From Bin87 sp963666415 (lineage in GTDB: Bacteria > Chloroflexota > Dehalococcoidia > Lucifugimonadales > UBA3495), in the NCBI GenBank assembly GCA_963666415.2, contig CAXXPD010000003.1, positions 1,240,001-1,304,000 of the forward strand: 64,000 bases of DNA, in the 5' to 3' direction. A program made the translations under genes and the position numbers. Shown piece after piece: positions 36,144 to 45,172 of this stretch. The notes under the pieces were generated by a model that ran no database searches, was not told where the DNA came from, and saw nothing but the letters and a program-made list of their open reading frames with translations. Position 1 is the first letter of the stretch. Each line of letters opens with the position of its first letter.

Positions 36144-37826
36144 ATGCGTGGAGCCGAAGCCGTCATCAAAGCCCTCGAACAGGAAGGCATACGTTACATA
36201 ACCGGGTTCTCCGGCGGTGGCCTCGCCCCGCTCTGGGGCCCACTGCGCCAATCGAACATTCGACCCTTCGCCGCCCGCAACGAACGCCTGGGCGTCGAAA
36301 TCGCCGACGGCTACGCCCGTGCCACCGGAGAGGTGGGCGTCGCCATGACGGGCACCGGCCCCGGCGCCACCAACTGCCTCACCGCCATTGCCGGCTGCTA
36401 CGCCGACAACATCCCCGTGCTGCTGCTGATGGGGCAACACCCCATGCGGAACCTGGGTCAGGAATGGCAGCAGGAAGTGTCGGCCAGCATCTTCGATGGT
36501 CTGTGCAAGTGGCGCGGCGCTTTCACCAGGGTTGAGGACATTCCCCAGGTGATGCGCCGGGCTTTCACCGCCCTGCGCTCCGGCTCGCCCGGCCCGGTGG
36601 TTCTTGAAATGCACCAGGACGTGCTCACCGCCGAGGCCGACGACGACCTGATGGCCTACACCCCAGTGGGCGCGCCCGGCAAGGCCGGCCCGTCCGATGC
36701 CGATGTGGTGCGCGCCGCCGACCTGCTGGTGGGGGCCAGCCTGCCCGTGCTCAACGCCGGTGGCGGAGCCATGTCCGCCGGCGCCGCTGATGAAGTCATG
36801 GAACTCGCCGAGATGCTGTCCATGCCAGTGGCCACCACCATCATGGGCAAGGGTATCTTCCCCGAAAATCACCCCCTGTCCCTGGGTGGCGGCGTCTATC
36901 CCCGCAGCCGGTACGCTTCCGGCGCCGCCCTGCAGATTAACCGCAAGGCCGACGTCGTGCTGGCCGTGGGCAACTCCTTCCGCCAGCCCAACGGCACCGA
37001 TGGCCGCCCCATCCCGGCGGGCGTCAGCATCATTCACGTCAACGCCGACGAGGCAGACCTGAACAAGACCTACCAGGTGGACGTGCCCATCCTTGCCGAT
37101 GCCAAGCTGGCCCTGCGCGCCATCATCGACGCGGTGCGCCAACGCATCGGCCCCGACGCCGGCGGCATCAAACCTGAGATCTCCGAGGAAATCCGCCTGT
37201 GCCACGAGAAGCACAACGCCGAGTGGATGCCGCGGTTCACCGACCGCGAAACCCCCACCAACGGCTATCGCGTGGTTTACGAACTCCAGCAGCTCATCGA
37301 TCCCGACCGCACCATCGCCCTCCACGACGCCGGTGGCAGCCGCGGTTACATCGTCCCCTTCTGGGAGACCACCCGCCCCCGCAACTTCGTCGCAATGGGC
37401 GGCATGGCTGCTATGGGCTGGTCGGTGGGCGCCGCCATCGGCACCAAGTTGGGCCGCCCCGACGACCTGGTGGTCCACCTGCTTGGCGACGCCTCCTTTG
37501 GCATGACCGGCATGGAAGTGGAGACCGCCGCCCGCATGGGCCTGGGTGTGCTCACGGTGGTCATCAACAATGGTGGCATCGGCGGCGGCATGATGGGCAT
37601 GGAGAACCCGGCCGGCACCCCGCCGGAAATGGCCGTCCTGGGTGGTAATTTCAGCGTCGTCGCGCAGGGTCTGGGCGCTTGGTCCGAGCGCGTCGAGCAC
37701 CCGGATGACCTGCGATCTGCCTTCCAGCGCGCCATCCAGGCGACCGAGACGGGACAGCCGGCGCTGGTGGAAGTTATGATTCGGCCCCTGCCCACGCCCG
37801 AACTCCCCGACGACTGGTCGCTGTAG
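36144..37826 (+). CDS. ThDP-dependent enzyme, acetolactate synthase-like (paralogue 3)
   Basis: This 560-residue protein has the three-domain ThDP layout. It shows MRGAEAVIKALEQEGI, a catalytic-Glu region reading AARNERLGVEIADGYARATG, and the motif GDASFGMTGMEVETAARMGL ending INNGGIG. The variant GDA and the INN ending differ from paralogues 1 and 2, resembling oxalyl-CoA decarboxylase or 2-hydroxyacyl-CoA lyase-type members. The ATG at 36144 follows GAGAGG; the frame is open up to 36102. It is followed 57 bp later by an acetamidase/formamidase gene, probably in one operon. Confidence 0.87.
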   Translation: MRGAEAVIKALEQEGIRYITGFSGGGLAPLWGPLRQSNIRPFAARNERLGVEIADGYARATGEVGVAMTGTGPGATNCLTAIAGCYADNIPVLLLMGQHPMRNLGQEWQQEVSASIFDGLCKWRGAFTRVEDIPQVMRRAFTALRSGSPGPVVLEMHQDVLTAEADDDLMAYTPVGAPGKAGPSDADVVRAADLLVGASLPVLNAGGGAMSAGAADEVMELAEMLSMPVATTIMGKGIFPENHPLSLGGGVYPRSRYASGAALQINRKADVVLAVGNSFRQPNGTDGRPIPAGVSIIHVNADEADLNKTYQVDVPILADAKLALRAIIDAVRQRIGPDAGGIKPEISEEIRLCHEKHNAEWMPRFTDRETPTNGYRVVYELQQLIDPDRTIALHDAGGSRGYIVPFWETTRPRNFVAMGGMAAMGWSVGAAIGTKLGRPDDLVVHLLGDASFGMTGMEVETAARMGLGVLTVVINNGGIGGGMMGMENPAGTPPEMAVLGGNFSVVAQGLGAWSERVEHPDDLRSAFQRAIQATETGQPALVEVMIRPLPTPELPDDWSL

Positions 37827-37883
37827 CCCAAAATAGCCGTCTTTCGCCAGCGCCATTGGAGGCTGGGTTTTGGAGGCCAGGAT

Positions 37884-38996
37884 ATGAAAACCATCACCAT
37901 CGACCGCAACAAACGGCTTCGGCAAGAGGCCAACCTCGGGCACAACCGATGGCACCCCGACATTCCGCCCATCTTAGAGGCGGATCCTGGTGAGGAGGTG
38001 GTGCTGGAAACCCGCGATGCGTCCGATAGCCAAATCGTCCCCACTATGACCTCCGCAGACCTGGGCGGCCTGGACGCCAAGGTCGGCCACCCTCTCACCG
38101 GCCCGGTCTACGTCAAGGGCGCCGAGCCCGGCGACCTGCTGGAAATCGAATACCTGGACATCGTGGCGCAGCCCCGCGGCTGGACTCGCAACCGCCCCGG
38201 CGCTGGCTTCCTGCGTGATGTCTTCACCGAGCCTTACCTGGTCCACTGGAATATCTCCGATGGCTGGGCGACCTCCGAGCAAATTCCGGGCGTGCGCATC
38301 CCCGATGGGTCATTTATGGGCACTGCGGGGCTGGCTCCATCGCACACCCAGCTGGTGGCATGGGCCGAGCGAGAGGCGGATTGGGTGCGGCGCGGCGGGC
38401 AGGCGGCGCCCCCGGACCCGGAGGATGCCGTTCCCGCTGGTGGCACGATCGCCAACGAAGGTCTCCGCACGATTCCACCCCGCGAAAACTGCGGCAACGT
38501 AGATGCCAAACAGCTCACCAAAGGCTCGCGCCTGTTCATCCCGGTGGCGGTGGATGGTGGCCTGTATTCCGCCGGCGACGGCCATTTCGCCCAGGGCGAT
38601 GGTGAGGTGTGCATCACCGCCATCGAGATGGGCGCCACCGCCGCGGTGCGGTTCGCCGTGCACAAAGGCGAGGCCGCAAGACATAACATCACGTTTCCAA
38701 GGTTCGCCCATCCCGACTATTTCCTGCCTCCGGAATGGGCGGCGCCCCGCAACTTCATCGCCACGATGGGTTTCCCGATTCGGGCCGATGGGACTCAGGA
38801 AGGGGAAGGAAGCCTGTCGCTGGCGGCCCGGAACGCCCTGCTCAACATGATCGCATTGTTGCAGGAACGGGGCTGGACGGCAGAACAGGCTTACATAATA
38901 TGCAGCGTGGCCGTGGACCTGCGGGTGAGCAACATCGTTGACTTGCCCAACGTAACCGTCTCGGCGTTCCTGCCCGAGGGGATTTTTAGCGGCTAA
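37884..38996 (+). CDS. Acetamidase/formamidase family protein
   Basis: This 370-residue protein matches the FmdA/AmdA family, which releases ammonia from formamide or acetamide. Typical parts are RWHPDIPPILEADPGEEVV, VGHPLTGPVYVKGAEPGD, HTQLVAWAERE, NCGNVDAKQLTKGS and GDGHFAQGDGEVCITAIEM. Length is normal for the family. GGAGGCC lies before the ATG. A strong hairpin follows 67 bp after the stop. The pairing with a ThDP enzyme suggests degradation of an amide or a product of it, by inference. Confidence 0.88.
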   Translation: MKTITIDRNKRLRQEANLGHNRWHPDIPPILEADPGEEVVLETRDASDSQIVPTMTSADLGGLDAKVGHPLTGPVYVKGAEPGDLLEIEYLDIVAQPRGWTRNRPGAGFLRDVFTEPYLVHWNISDGWATSEQIPGVRIPDGSFMGTAGLAPSHTQLVAWAEREADWVRRGGQAAPPDPEDAVPAGGTIANEGLRTIPPRENCGNVDAKQLTKGSRLFIPVAVDGGLYSAGDGHFAQGDGEVCITAIEMGATAAVRFAVHKGEAARHNITFPRFAHPDYFLPPEWAAPRNFIATMGFPIRADGTQEGEGSLSLAARNALLNMIALLQERGWTAEQAYIICSVAVDLRVSNIVDLPNVTVSAFLPEGIFSG

Positions 38997-39062
38997 CCGG
39001 TCGCTGGTTTGGCGCATCCCTGGTATCGCTGCGAACCTGCTGCAGTCGATTTACAAAACTAA

Positions 39063-39092
39063 CGCCCCGGCCTTTTACCACCGGCCGGGGCG
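39063..39092. terminator. Strong GC hairpin downstream of the amidase gene
   Basis: CGCCCCGGCC (39063-39072) pairs perfectly with GGCCGGGGCG (39083-39092) around a 10-nt loop. The downstream T-run is weak, so termination may be partial or factor-assisted. It separates the plus-strand operon from the minus-strand HTH gene. Confidence 0.6.
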
Positions 39093-39214
39093 GTTCGCTG
39101 TCTGTTGCCGAAGCAGCAAACTAGGCGCGTAACGAAGTCAGCTCGCCGAAGACCCCGCAACGTGCCTGGCTGCGGCCGGGGCAACCACCAGGTCGCCGCC
39201 GGCCGTAGTTTCAA

Positions 39215-39439
39215 TCAGGAGTTGCGCTTTACTTCCAGGATCTCGCCGGGCGCCAGGGCGACGCGCCGCACGTTGATGCCGAGTTTCAGCATCCAGTAGC
39301 CCAGGGTTGCCTTACTGACGCCGAGGGTGTCGGCGGTGGCGGTAAGACCCTGGTCATTTACCAGGTCGGGTAGCAGCCGTTCCAGTGGGCTGTTGAATTC
39401 CTTTTCTACGCGCATCATCAATTTGGTTTTACGTGCCAA
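39215..39439 (-). CDS. Small helix-turn-helix protein
   Basis: This 74-residue protein has a basic N terminus and a clear helix-turn-helix, LTATADTLGVSKATLGYWML, ending with LGINVRRVALAPGEILEV. It probably binds DNA as a small regulator. The target is unknown. It is followed on the plus strand by a long AT-richer intergenic region, which is a candidate target. Confidence 0.72.
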   Translation of the reverse strand: MARKTKLMMRVEKEFNSPLERLLPDLVNDQGLTATADTLGVSKATLGYWMLKLGINVRRVALAPGEILEVKRNS

Positions 39440-40316
39440 AATGCACCTCCCGCTGCCTACTACACGGTACCAGATTACTCGGACCGTTCGTCTGATTAGT
39501 ACATTTCATAGTAACTGCCCTGTGAGCGCTACACTAGCAAATGTTCCAACAGAAGTCAAGATGCGGCCGAGAACTTACCAAGAATTTTTTTAGAAAGTTT
39601 TAGAACTGCCCTTGATACGTGCTTATTTTGCCATATCGCGACCTGCGATGCTACACGTTGCAATGCCACAATTGGGCAATCTCGGCGGGTTTTCTCCACC
39701 GGGCGGGTCGCTGGGTCATTCGCCGCCGTTCGGGCACACTTGAGACGGCCGTGGCTCCTAGAATCCAGTTATAACGGTAACGTGGGTTGCGTAGCGCCGC
39801 CGTGAGTGTACTTGTGTAATTCCGACGACACCCGTTGGTGCGGCGAACACTACCTGCTGGCTCTTGCTATATTCCACGCACCCCATACGTCGAGCTACGC
39901 GAACGCCTACTCAGTCAATGGCCACAGACCGCTTGGTAATGCAAGTAACCGACGAAATGTAACCAACGTTCATCCCGGTGAAGGCGATCTGGACTTACCG
40001 AAATCGGGTACAACGAAAATGTAGCAAGCGAGTACATCGGTTAGAATGGTGTAATGGGCTGCCGTTCAAATGTAGTCCGGCGTGGAAATAATGCACTACT
40101 TGTGTACACTGCATGCACGCTGCAAAAATGGAATTCATAATTGCCTGCACTAAATTATCGCGTGTATCACTTCAGTCAACGTGTAACGATACTCTGTACA
40201 CGGAAACGTCTATTGCCAGCAGATGTAATCCAACGCCGAGAAATGTAATCTTGTGTAATCGCGGCGTGGGCGTGTAATACATTTCGGCTACGCCCTGCGT
40301 TTGCCGCGTTACGCGG
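39440..40316. other. Long AT-richer intergenic region with repeated TGTAAT-like motifs
   Basis: This stretch has lower GC than its neighbours and no convincing gene. Motifs of the form (A)TGTAA(T/C) or TGTAG recur on the plus strand from about 39815 to 40280, for example GAAATGTAACC, AAAATGTAGC, GGTGTAATGG, AGATGTAATCC, AAATGTAATC and GTGTAATC. An inverted repeat joins GCCGAGAAATGTA (40235-40247) to TACATTTCGGC (40278-40288). It could be regulatory DNA for the dehydratase gene, or relic DNA of a former insertion. Confidence 0.4.
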
Positions 40317-40345
40317 TTGACACCCACCGTTAGCGTGCCTAACCT
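40317..40345 (+). promoter_or_regulatory. Putative promoter of the dehydratase gene
   Basis: A consensus TTGACA (40317-40322) is followed after 17 bp by TAACCT (40340-40345). The gene start lies about 50 bp downstream. Confidence 0.5.
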
Positions 40346-40393
40346 GATGGTCGAGGGTTAAAACCAGTACCGTCCCTGAATGAGGAATCTGCT

Positions 40394-41275
40394 GTGAACA
40401 TTCCCACCCTGCGCGATGTTTATCGGGCCCGACAGACCATAGCCCCTTACGTGGGGCGTACTCCGTTGATTTATTCAACTGCATTGAGTCAGGCTCTTGA
40501 CGCAGAGGTTTATCTCAAGCACGAAGAGCATCTGCCGCTCGGTGCATTCAAGGCCCGGGGCGGCATCAACCTGCTGGCCAACATGAGCGAGTCGGAACGG
40601 GCAATGGGGTTGATCACCGCTAGCAGCGGCAACCACGGCCAATCCATCGCGAGCGCGTGCCGGATGTTTGGCGCCCGCGCCATGATCGGTCTGCCGGTGG
40701 GCGCCAACCCGAACAAGGTAGCATCAATGGAAGCGATGGGCGCTGAGCTGATTTTCCACGGCGCTAACTTTGATGAGGCACGCGTGCACTGTGAGCAACT
40801 GGCCGCCGAAAAGGGCTACCGATACGTTCATCCCGTCAACGAGCCGGCCCTCATCGCCGGCGTGGGAACAGCAACCCTGGAAGTGATTGAGGACCTGCCA
40901 GATGTCGACGTGCTGATGCTGCCGATCGGCGGCGGCAGCGGCGTCTCCGGCGCTTGCGTGGTGGCCAAGTCAATGAGCCCCGACATCAAGGTGGTTGCCG
41001 TGCAATCCGAAAACGCGCCGGCGGCCTTCCTGTCGTGGCAGCAGGGGCAACTGGTGCAGGCTCCCATGCAAACATGGGTTGAAGGAACGGCAACGGCGGT
41101 CGGGTACGAACTGCCGCAACAAATCATGCGGCACCGGCTGGACGAATTTGTCCTGGTCAGCCACGACGACATCCGGCGCGCGGTAGCCATGCTGGTGGAA
41201 AAGGCCCACACTCTGGCCGAGGGAGCCGGAGCCACCGCCCTCGCCGGCGCGGTGCGTCGTAACAGTTCAGAGTAG
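40394..41275 (+). pseudogene. Threonine/serine dehydratase-like PLP enzyme, 5' part (interrupted by IS66)
   Basis: The 293-codon frame starts at GTG 40394, 8 bp after GAGG. It encodes most of a fold-type II PLP dehydratase, which deaminates threonine or serine to a 2-oxoacid. The PLP lysine lies in LPLGAFKARGG (Lys53), the phosphate-binding loop in TASSGNHGQS, and the Gly-rich PIGGGSGVSGAC is present. At codon 288 the gene runs into an IS66 element, which supplies the last residues and a premature stop. The missing 3' part continues at 42699 after the IS. The split protein lacks about 38 C-terminal residues, including the SGGN motif near the cofactor, and is probably inactive or impaired. Confidence 0.88.
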
Positions 41276-42690
41276 AGGGGAAACGAGCAGCTGACGGCAG
41301 GCGGCGAGAGGATTTAGACCTTGGGCGCGCCAGGTGCCGAAGATGGATGCCAGCGTCATCTTGCGCTCGGTGCCCTGCTCCGAGCGGGTGCCGCCGCTGA
41401 TCTTGCGGCTGATGACCAGATGGCGCAGGCTGCGTTCGGCAGCGTTGTTGTCTGAAGGCACGTCCGGTTCGGCCACGAATACGAAGAGTTCCTTGATGTG
41501 GCGCTCGATGCGTCGGCACAGCTTGGCCTGGGTTGCCGACGGGTCGTGCCGGAAGGGCTGGCCGAGGGCCAGCAGTTGTCGTTCCAGGGCCAGTTGGGCG
41601 GTGCGCCGCCGCTTGGCCTGGGGATGAGTGCAGGCTTTGGCCCGGTCGTAAATCCCGTGGACGGCGTCGGCCCACCTGGCCAGTGGCGCAGCATCGGGGT
41701 AGCGGGTGCGCAGGTCGTGGATGTCCCGCAGCAGGGGGGCCCAGCACCGCTGCTTGGGGCCGTCATAATGGTGGTAGGCGGCGTAGAAATCGCTGACCAA
41801 TACTCCGGAGAAAGCATCGCTCAGCGCCTCGTCCACGACTGTTTTGCCCCGACCCCGCCGCAGGAAGTAGCGTTCGGTGGGGGTGCTGAAAGTCCACACG
41901 TAGCCGTTGGCCCCGCTCTGACGCCAGCCGGTTTCGTCGGCGTGGACCACTGGGCTGGCGCGGATGCGGTCCAGGATCGCGGCCACTGCCGGTTGGGCCC
42001 GCTGCGCCGTGCGATGGATGGCGCTCACGATGGCCCCCACGCTGAGGCGCAACTGATGCACGGTGTCCAGATACCACTGGACGCTGCGGATGGGTAGCCG
42101 CCCCTCTTCCCGCAGCGTGGCGATCAGGCTGAGCAGGTTGACGCCGAGGCGCTGCTGACCCAAGACCACGCCGCCCAGTTCCGCCGGAGGTGTGCAGCGC
42201 CGTCGGCAGGCCGGGCAAGTCCGAGCAATGTAGACCTGCTCGGTGACTTGCGCGGGAACCACCGGCAGCTCGATGACCTCCCGAGTGCGCTGGATCCAGC
42301 CGCCGGACCGGTGGGCGCCGCAATCGGGACAGTTCTCCATCACGTGCTCCACCCGGTGGGTCGGTGTCATGCGCCGGCGGGCGAAGCCGTGGCGTCGCTG
42401 CTTGCGGGGCTGCTGCTGCGCTGGGGGCTTCCGGCCCGATTTCGCCTTGAGGCCGGGCATTCGGAGCGGGCCGCCCGGTTTCGCCTGGCCTTCCAGTTCG
42501 GCAATCCGCCGCTGCAACCGCTCAATCACCGCCTGTAACTCGGCGATGATGGCAATGAGGACAGCGCGGTCGACGGTGGTCAGGTCCACTTCAGTATCCA
42601 TGCCCTGTATATGACATAACCACCGCCACCCGTGCCAGCGTTCGGCAACCCGCCTTCGGCCAATTCACCTCACCAAGTCTGAACTGTTAC
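41259..42690. mobile_element. IS66-family element A in the dehydratase gene
   Basis: The 1432-bp element has terminal inverted repeats GTAACAGTTCAGA (41259-41271) and TCTGAACTGTTAC (42678-42690). It is flanked by a perfect 8-bp target duplication, GGTGCGTC, at 41251-41258 and 42691-42698. The 8-bp duplication is the IS66 norm. It carries only one transposase gene, without the small accessory tnpA/tnpB genes. A related element lies at 54557-57901. Confidence 0.95.
41267..42601 (-). CDS. IS66-family transposase (TnpC type)
   Basis: This 444-residue protein has an N-terminal leucine-zipper-like helix (VIERLQRRIAELEG), a zinc-finger segment (CPDCGAHRSGG, CPACRRRC) and a DDE domain. The DDE domain shows VVHADETGWRQSG, VSDFYAAYHHYDG and DNNAAERSLRHLV. 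All three catalytic acids are present, so the enzyme looks intact. It fills the IS66 element and is transcribed against the disrupted dehydratase. Confidence 0.95.
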   Translation of the reverse strand: MDTEVDLTTVDRAVLIAIIAELQAVIERLQRRIAELEGQAKPGGPLRMPGLKAKSGRKPPAQQQPRKQRRHGFARRRMTPTHRVEHVMENCPDCGAHRSGGWIQRTREVIELPVVPAQVTEQVYIARTCPACRRRCTPPAELGGVVLGQQRLGVNLLSLIATLREEGRLPIRSVQWYLDTVHQLRLSVGAIVSAIHRTAQRAQPAVAAILDRIRASPVVHADETGWRQSGANGYVWTFSTPTERYFLRRGRGKTVVDEALSDAFSGVLVSDFYAAYHHYDGPKQRCWAPLLRDIHDLRTRYPDAAPLARWADAVHGIYDRAKACTHPQAKRRRTAQLALERQLLALGQPFRHDPSATQAKLCRRIERHIKELFVFVAEPDVPSDNNAAERSLRHLVISRKISGGTRSEQGTERKMTLASIFGTWRAQGLNPLAACRQLLVSPLL

Positions 42691-42698
42691 GGTGCGTC

Positions 42699-42802
42699 GC
42701 CCCGACTTGATTCAGGGCAAAAAGGTGGCAATTGCCGTCAGCGGCGGTAACATAACGCTAGCCCAGTTGCGCGAGTGCATCGACTTGTACCTGGTCAATT
42801 GA
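42699..42802 (+). pseudogene. Dehydratase gene, 3' remnant after the IS66 element
   Basis: Immediately after the second target-duplication copy the reading continues as RPDLIQGKKVAIAVSGGN then ITLAQLRECIDLYLVN and a stop at 42802. Joining this to codon 288 across one copy of GGTGCGTC gives an uninterrupted dehydratase C terminus containing the SGGN motif. The last 62 bp before the stop (42735-42796) recur at 46356-46417. Confidence 0.9.
42735..42796 (+). repeat. 62-bp direct repeat, copy A (dehydratase 3' end)
   Basis: It begins CCGTCAGCGGCGGTAACATA and ends CGACTTGTACCTGGTC. It matches 46356-46417 at 61 of 62 positions. Here it continues the dehydratase reading frame. Sequence diverges at once on both sides of the two copies, as with attL/attR of an integrated element. 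Confidence 0.9.
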
Positions 42803-42899
42803 ACGTCAGGGTCAATTAACCCCTGATATGGCGAAAAATCCCATCTCATTCCTGAGAACGTGAACCAATGCACTATCCCTTCAGTGCGGAGGAACAACC

Positions 42900-42956
42900 A
42901 TGCTGAAGCCGTTAGATACAAGCCAACTCGAACAAGTTGCAGCAATTGAGATACTA
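42900..42956 (+). pseudogene. 5' end of the disrupted DnaJ-zinc-finger gene
   Basis: An ATG at 42900 follows GGAGG (42888-42892) with ideal spacing and opens 19 codons, MLKPLDTSQLEQVAAIEIL. The frame is then cut by the IS5 element. Removing the IS5 and IS701 elements with one copy of each target site joins CTA to GAC AAA GCT at 45173 in frame, without a stop. Confidence 0.8.
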
Positions 42957-43763
42957 GGGCGTGTTGACATTTCATTATAATGGCCGTATGTCAAACATCA
43001 GATTATCACCAGAACAGTGGGCTAGAATTCTCGATTTCTTGCGTGGCTGCACCGGCCTGTACGTTGGCCAGGAAGCGGATTGCCGGCGTTTTGTCGAGGC
43101 CGTCTTATGGATTAACCGCTCTGGGGCCCAATGGCGACTGCTGCCAGCCGAATACGGGAACTGGAACAGCGTCTACAAACGATTCGCCCGTTGGACTGAC
43201 CAAGGCGTCTGGGCACAAATGCATCAACATTTCTGCGACGACGCGGATCTGGAATACCTGATCATCGACAGCACGGTGGTCCGGGCGCACCCTTGCGCGG
43301 CGGGAGCTCCCCCAAAAAGGGTGGCCAGGCGGCCCAGGCCCTGGGCCGGAGCCGCGGCGGGTTCAGCACCAAGATTCACGTGAGCGTGGACGGCTTGGGC
43401 AACCCCTTGCGATTCATCCTGACCGGCGGGCAACAGCACGACATCACCCAGGCGGAGGAGTTAATCGCCGGTTATGCTGGCGAGCACGTACTGGCCGACA
43501 AAGGGTACGATGCCCAGGAGTTTCGCCAGCACATCCTGGAACTGGGTATGATGCCGGTCATTCCGCCCCGCTCGAACCGCAAGGCACCCGCCGACTATGA
43601 CCGGCATCTGTACCGGGAGCGTCATCTGGTGGAATGCTTCATCAACAAGATCAAGCACTATCGCCGGATCTTCTCCCGGTTTGAGAAGCTGGACACCAGA
43701 TACCCGGGCTTCCTGCACTTCACCGCCGCTCTCATCTGGCTACGGTGAAATGTCAACAGAACC
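42957..43763. mobile_element. IS5-family element
   Basis: The 807-bp element has inverted repeats GGGCGTGTTGACATTTCA on the left and TGAAATGTCAACAGAACC on the right, matching at their TGTTGACATTTCA cores. TA flanks both ends (42955-42956, 43764-43765), the target duplication of the IS427 group. It encodes a transposase in two overlapping frames. It sits in codon 19-20 of the DnaJ-zinc-finger gene. Confidence 0.9.
42988..43748 (+). CDS. IS5-family transposase made by programmed -1 frameshift
   Basis: Frame 1 (42988-43383) starts MSNIRLSPEQWARILDFL and carries the N-terminal IS5 domain with LIIDSTVVRAHPCA (first Asp). Frame 2 (43293-43748) carries GGFSTKIHVSVDG, VLADKGYDAQEF (second Asp) and HLVECFINKIKHYR (Glu). 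A slippery heptamer C CCA AAA (43311-43317) lies in the correct phase in the overlap, so ribosomes slipping by -1 would make a full transposase of about 250 residues. The frame 1 product alone would lack most of the catalytic domain. Confidence 0.92.
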
Positions 43764-43766
43764 TAG

Positions 43767-45169
43767 TACTACAGTCGCAGATTTGACAGGCGGCGTTTGT
43801 AATGGCATTGCCGGGCTCTGGCTTGGTGGCGCCGTCTCCACCACGACCAGGACAGGATGAAATCAGGCAGTTGATTTTCCGTCCATACAAGTCGGGTGAG
43901 CAGCCGGCGCACCTCCGGGGCCGTTATGGGAATCAGCGCTTCATCGGGACCGTAGCAGCCCCCTTTTCTCCTGGTTCCATCGCTTGATGCTTGATTACTG
44001 ACAGATACGCCTGCGCCAGCATCGCCAAGGTGATGTGCCGGTACCAGCCGTCCCACCTCCGCACCTCATACTGGTCCAGTCCCACCTGCCCCTTGGCCTC
44101 CTCGAAACACTCCTCGATGGCCCACCGGGTCCCAGCCACCCTCACCAGTTCCTCCAAGGCCGTTCCGGCCGGGCCGAAGCATACGAAGTAAGCCAACTCC
44201 CCGGGCTGGGCAATGCTGCGCCGGGCCAGCAGCCGGTAGCCCTTGCCCGGCTCCCCAAGAGGCCGTATTTCCACGACGGCCCAATCGTAGACCCGTGGCC
44301 CCTTGGCCCCATCGCCCGCACTGCATCTGGTCCAACCCAACTCGTCAACCTGCGACGTCAGCCGGTCAGCCCGCACCTGACACAGGCCCTGGTCCGTCCA
44401 GACCCACAGCTTCTCGTTGCTCCTGATGGCCAGCACGTGGGGAATTCCCGCTCGCTCCAGCCACCGCCGCAGCTTGCGGTCGTTGCCATAGACCTCAGCT
44501 CCAGCAACCCAGCCGAAGGGGACTCCTGATTCCAGCGCCCGCTTCAGCATTAGCTGGGCCAGTTGCGGCTTGGTCCGAAAGCCGACACTCTCCGGCACCC
44601 CAGCCTCCCGCCGCCGCTCCCAGTCTTCCGCCCACACCTGGGGCAGGTACAATTCCCGGTCCAGCAGGGTTCTGCCCCTGGCGCTGGCATAGGCCAGAAA
44701 AACGCCAATCTGACAGTTCTCGATCCGCCCCGCCGTCCCGCTGTACTGCCGCTGCACCCCAACCGACTTCTCCCCTTTCTTGAGGAATCCGGTCTCGTCC
44801 ACCACCAGCACCGCGTCAGCGGCGGACAGATGCTCCACCACGTAGGATTTCATGTCATCACGAACCAGGTCCGCATCCCACCGATAGTTGTACAACAGGC
44901 GCTGCACCCCGTCGGGTGTGGCATCCCCCGCCTGCTCCGCCAACTGCCACCCGTTCTTGCGCTCTACGGAACTGACCAGTCCCCGCAAGTAGTCCAGTAC
45001 CCGCCGCCGCGGCTCAGGGCGCCGGAACCGTCCGGCAATGCAGGAATGAACCTGCTCAATCCCTGCGGCCCAGCGGGCCACTTCCGCCAGTTCCTCTTCA
45101 CGCCCCGTCACCGCCGCACCCTCTTACCGGATAATGGCCTATTTTACCCGATAATCTGCGACTGTAGTA
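43767..45169. mobile_element. IS701-family element
   Basis: The 1403-bp element has inverted ends TACTACAGTCGCAGAT and ATCTGCGACTGTAGTA. It is flanked by a perfect CTAG duplication (43763-43766, 45170-45173), the known IS701 target. The left CTAG uses the last base of the IS5 element plus the IS5 TA duplication, so it inserted after the IS5 element arrived. Confidence 0.93.
43933..45111 (-). CDS. IS701-family transposase
   Basis: This 392-residue transposase starts MTGREEELAEVARWAAGIEQ. It has VLVVDETGFLKKGEKSVGVQ (first Asp), GWVAGAEVYGNDRKLRRWL (second Asp) and RWAIEECFEEAKGQVGLDQY (Glu). All signatures are intact, and length is normal for the family. It fills the IS701 element and is oriented opposite to the disrupted host gene. 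Confidence 0.95.
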   Translation of the reverse strand: MTGREEELAEVARWAAGIEQVHSCIAGRFRRPEPRRRVLDYLRGLVSSVERKNGWQLAEQAGDATPDGVQRLLYNYRWDADLVRDDMKSYVVEHLSAADAVLVVDETGFLKKGEKSVGVQRQYSGTAGRIENCQIGVFLAYASARGRTLLDRELYLPQVWAEDWERRREAGVPESVGFRTKPQLAQLMLKRALESGVPFGWVAGAEVYGNDRKLRRWLERAGIPHVLAIRSNEKLWVWTDQGLCQVRADRLTSQVDELGWTRCSAGDGAKGPRVYDWAVVEIRPLGEPGKGYRLLARRSIAQPGELAYFVCFGPAGTALEELVRVAGTRWAIEECFEEAKGQVGLDQYEVRRWDGWYRHITLAMLAQAYLSVIKHQAMEPGEKGAATVPMKR

Positions 45170-45172
45170 CTA

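Noticed and set aside
39815..40288. TGTAAT motif cluster as a CRISPR or plasmid iteron array
   Set aside because: The motifs are only 6-8 bp long, irregularly spaced, and no cas or rep gene is nearby.
41259..42690. IS66 accessory genes tnpA/tnpB
   Set aside because: The space between inverted repeats is filled by one transposase; no further frame exists, so this is the short single-gene type.
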